This document shows positions 63,810 to 64,000 of a DNA stretch of 64,000 bases, piece by piece. Positions within the stretch are counted from its first letter, which is position 1. Every line of letters starts with the position of its first letter. The notes below the pieces were generated by a model that was not told where the DNA came from, made no database searches, and saw nothing but the letters and a program-made list of their open reading frames with translations. Where the stretch lies: positions 3,596,001 to 3,660,000 of the forward strand of contig NZ_OZ221287.1 of NCBI RefSeq assembly GCF_965118125.1, written 5' to 3'. The position numbers were made by a program, and so were the translations under genes. This DNA is from Pararobbsia alpina_A (GTDB taxonomy: Bacteria; Pseudomonadota; Gammaproteobacteria; Burkholderiales; Burkholderiaceae).

Positions 63810-64000
63810 TTACTCCAGATTCTGTACTTGCTCGCGCATCTGCTCGATCAGCAGCTTGAGCGTCATCGATGCATCCGCCAGTTCCTTGGCAGCCGCCTTC
63901 GAGCCCAGCGTATTCGCTTCGCGGTTGAGTTCCTGCATCATGAAGTCGAGCCGCTTGCCGACCTTGCCACCCTTCTCGATCACGTGACGCGTTTCGCGCA
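63810..64000 (-). CDS. yicC: YicC-family protein, C-terminal end (partial)
   Basis: The last 62 codons run off the window edge. LDFMMQELNREANTLGSKAA and LLIEQMREQVQNLE, with the stop just before gmk, are the conserved C-terminus of YicC endoribonuclease-family proteins. YicC acts in stress-linked RNA turnover. Confidence 0.92.
   Translation of the reverse strand, partial: RETRHVIEKGGKVGKRLDFMMQELNREANTLGSKAAAKELADASMTLKLLIEQMREQVQNLE

Noticed and set aside
1..64000. CRISPR arrays
   Set aside because: No regularly spaced direct repeats were seen; the dispersed repeats are kilobases apart and in both orientations.

Overview
The window reads as a chromosomal stretch of a high-GC beta-proteobacterium of the Burkholderiaceae (Burkholderia, Paraburkholderia, Caballeronia or a close relative). 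The best evidence is the right-hand end: the yicC-gmk-rpoZ-spoT order, greB, a Burkholderia-type OmpC-like porin, a periplasmic chorismate mutase, a CspA-type cold-shock protein and an H-NS protein of the short Burkholderia type.

Layout. Positions 1 to about 50.5 kb are accessory DNA: short operons, orphan regulators, lipoproteins, pseudogenes, remnants of tyrosine recombinases, an IS66-family element, an IS110 scrap and a family of dispersed intergenic repeats. In order they hold a GAF-PAS-GGDEF-EAL protein (1.1-3.3 kb); a copper oxidase divergent from a winged-helix/TPR regulator (3.9-7.2); a cysteine hydrolase-GNAT-nucleotidyltransferase operon (7.5-9.1); an AhpD-like protein, a hydroxylaminobenzoate lyase-like protein, a broken SDR gene and an AraC regulator (9.7-12.8); the JmjC cluster (13.6-20.2); a truncated chemoreceptor and lipoproteins, with a membrane J-protein (21.2-28.0); a tautomerase/HxlR pair (28.2-29.0); an exported caspase-like operon (29.1-34.0); a decayed integrase, a truncated S46 peptidase and a second nucleotidyltransferase (34.4-37.6); IS66 (37.6-40.2); a K+ channel, a TetR/peroxiredoxin pair and H-NS (41.5-45.0); and a small integrative module with an HUH-type Rep and a P4-like integrase (45.1-50.3).

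The accessory block ends sharply at 50,487-50,533 in the 3' half of a tRNA-Lys gene that still carries its own terminator. This is the classic scar of integration into a tRNA gene. No intact tRNA-Lys lies to the left, so the island probably extends past the left edge of the window. To the right is core-like chromosome: aldehyde dehydrogenase, amino-acid permease, tRNA-Thr, chorismate mutase, cspA, porin, tRNA-Arg, greB and the spoT operon.

The most unusual locus is 13.6-20.2 kb. An A+T-rich promoter region and a possible 27-residue basic peptide are followed by a strong hairpin. Then come four genes that overlap or abut: a JmjC/cupin-4 oxygenase, a cut-down TylF-like methyltransferase, a second JmjC oxygenase and an MFS exporter. 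A third JmjC oxygenase follows. All three oxygenases keep the HxD...H iron triad. The arrangement is what one expects of a gene cluster for a ribosomally made, hydroxylated and exported peptide. That reading is inference, not proof.
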